Of a stretch of DNA of 5,483 bases, positions 4,722 through 5,483 are shown in pieces. Location: NCBI GenBank assembly GCA_900313405.1, contig OMQY01000253.1, forward strand, positions 1 to 5,483, in the 5' to 3' direction. A model generated the notes under the pieces. That model ran no database searches and was not told the origin of the DNA. It saw only the letters and a list, made by a program, of their open reading frames with translations. The DNA is from an uncultured Eubacteriales bacterium. Lineage in GTDB: Bacteria; Bacillota_A; Clostridia; Saccharofermentanales; Saccharofermentanaceae. How positions within the stretch are numbered: position 1 is the first letter of the stretch; each line of letters begins with the position of its first letter. The translations under genes and the position numbers were made by a program.

Positions 4722-5483
4722 AGCTTATAACTTTCGCTGTACCGTGTTATAACTCCGAGGCCTATATGGACAAGTGCATCGAGTCCATACTTACGGCCGG
4801 GAATGATATAGAAGTCTTGATCGTAGACGACGGTTCCACTGATTCCACAGCCGCGAAAGCTGACGCTTATGAGGCACAGCATCCCGGTATCGTAAAGGCT
4901 ATCCACAAGCCTAACGGCGGCCACGGCGACGCGGTAAATGCTGCCATCGAAGCTGCGAGCGGAAGGTATTTTAAGGTCGTCGACTCTGATGACTGGCTCG
5001 ACAAGGATACTCTGGCAGAGGTCATCCAGCTCATAAACGATATGGAGCTCGGAGGGACCCAGATAGATCTTCTGGCGGCTAACTATGTCTATGAGCATGT
5101 AGCCGACGGCAAGAGGCATGAGATCAAATATACCCATGTTTTCCCTCAGAACCAGGTCTTCGGATGGGATGACATCGGATATTATCTGCCGAGCCAGTAT
5201 CTTCTGATGCACTCGATCATATACCGCACGGAACTCCTTAAGGAGAGCGGGATAAAGCTCCCCAAGCATACTTTCTATGTGGATAATATCTTCGCTTTTA
5301 ATCCGCTCTCGAAGGTCGAGAGGATGTATTATTTCAATCGCCCGTTCTATCATTACTACATCGGCAGGAGCGACCAGAGCGTCAACGAGGCGGTCATGAT
5401 AAGCCGCGTCGATCAGCAGATCAGAGTCACAAAGATCATGACCGACCACATCCATTCGATAGACAAGGATGGCATGTCTCCGA
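4718..5483 (+). CDS. Family-2 glycosyltransferase, GT-A fold (3' end outside window)
   Basis: The 255 residues seen form the catalytic domain of a GT2-type inverting glycosyltransferase, which moves a sugar from a nucleotide sugar to an acceptor, usually at the inner face of the membrane. Marks are the opening strand MKLITFAVPCYNSEAYM, the nucleotide-binding DDGSTD at 37-42, NGGHGDAVNAAI at 66-77, and the metal-binding DSDDW at 89-93 (DxD). A later YVDNIF segment lies where GT2 enzymes carry acceptor-site acidic residues. No membrane segment appears before the window end; a C-terminal one cannot be excluded. The start ATG shares bases with the TGA of the PAP2 gene (ATGA), with AAGGGA nine bases upstream, so the two are translationally coupled. 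Donor and acceptor are unknown; a lipid-linked acceptor is inferred from the PAP2 neighbour. Confidence 0.9.
   Translation, partial: MKLITFAVPCYNSEAYMDKCIESILTAGNDIEVLIVDDGSTDSTAAKADAYEAQHPGIVKAIHKPNGGHGDAVNAAIEAASGRYFKVVDSDDWLDKDTLAEVIQLINDMELGGTQIDLLAANYVYEHVADGKRHEIKYTHVFPQNQVFGWDDIGYYLPSQYLLMHSIIYRTELLKESGIKLPKHTFYVDNIFAFNPLSKVERMYYFNRPFYHYYIGRSDQSVNEAVMISRVDQQIRVTKIMTDHIHSIDKDGMSP

Noticed and set aside
4505..5455. Minus-strand open frame of 316 codons
   Set aside because: It lies antisense across the PAP2 and glycosyltransferase genes, both of which have clear family motifs and coupled translation on the plus strand.

Overview
The window looks like chromosomal DNA of a Gram-positive anaerobe of the Clostridia (Bacillota), perhaps a gut or rumen Lachnospiraceae/Oscillospiraceae relative. 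This is inferred from the gene families (a clostridial G3E GTPase with a C-terminal CCxxD domain, a DusB-type enzyme, a Nif11-type leader peptide), the AGG-rich ribosome binding sites and the moderate G+C; no rRNA or other marker fixes the taxon. There are seven protein genes, five complete and one running off each end. I see no tRNA, rRNA, CRISPR array, insertion sequence or integrase.

Left third (1-1785, minus strand): a two-gene operon of G3E-family P-loop GTPases, the family of metal chaperones and metal-centre insertases (CobW, ZNG1, HypB, UreG). The upstream gene (838-1785) encodes a GTPase joined to a C-terminal domain resembling the CCxxD-containing end of DUF1980/TIGR03943 proteins. 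Fifteen bases later comes a CobW-type GTPase (822 to beyond 1) with a CxCC metal site and an extreme His/Asp linker. Together they suggest handling of a transition metal, most likely zinc.

Middle (1839-3541, plus strand): divergently transcribed from the GTPases across a short spacer that holds an inverted repeat. A DusB-type tRNA-dihydrouridine synthase overlaps by ten bases a multi-pass membrane protein resembling DUF4203/TMEM198. The synthase has no convincing ribosome binding site, and its best promoter would start transcription at about its start codon.

Right third (3542-5483, plus strand): a 108-residue Nif11-type precursor peptide with a double-glycine leader and a 28-residue Cys-free hydrophobic core. 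It has its own extended -10 promoter with a perfect 14-bp palindrome over the -35 position, and no maturation or export gene lies within the window. Next, behind another extended -10 and a leader hairpin, come a PAP2-type membrane phosphatase or phosphotransferase and, through an ATGA overlap, a family-2 glycosyltransferase cut by the window end. This pair probably acts on a lipid-linked glycan or glycolipid at the membrane.

The most promising item is the apparently orphan Nif11-type peptide and its promoter palindrome. The tandem, motif-complementary GTPases come second. Nothing here clearly shows an entirely new system.
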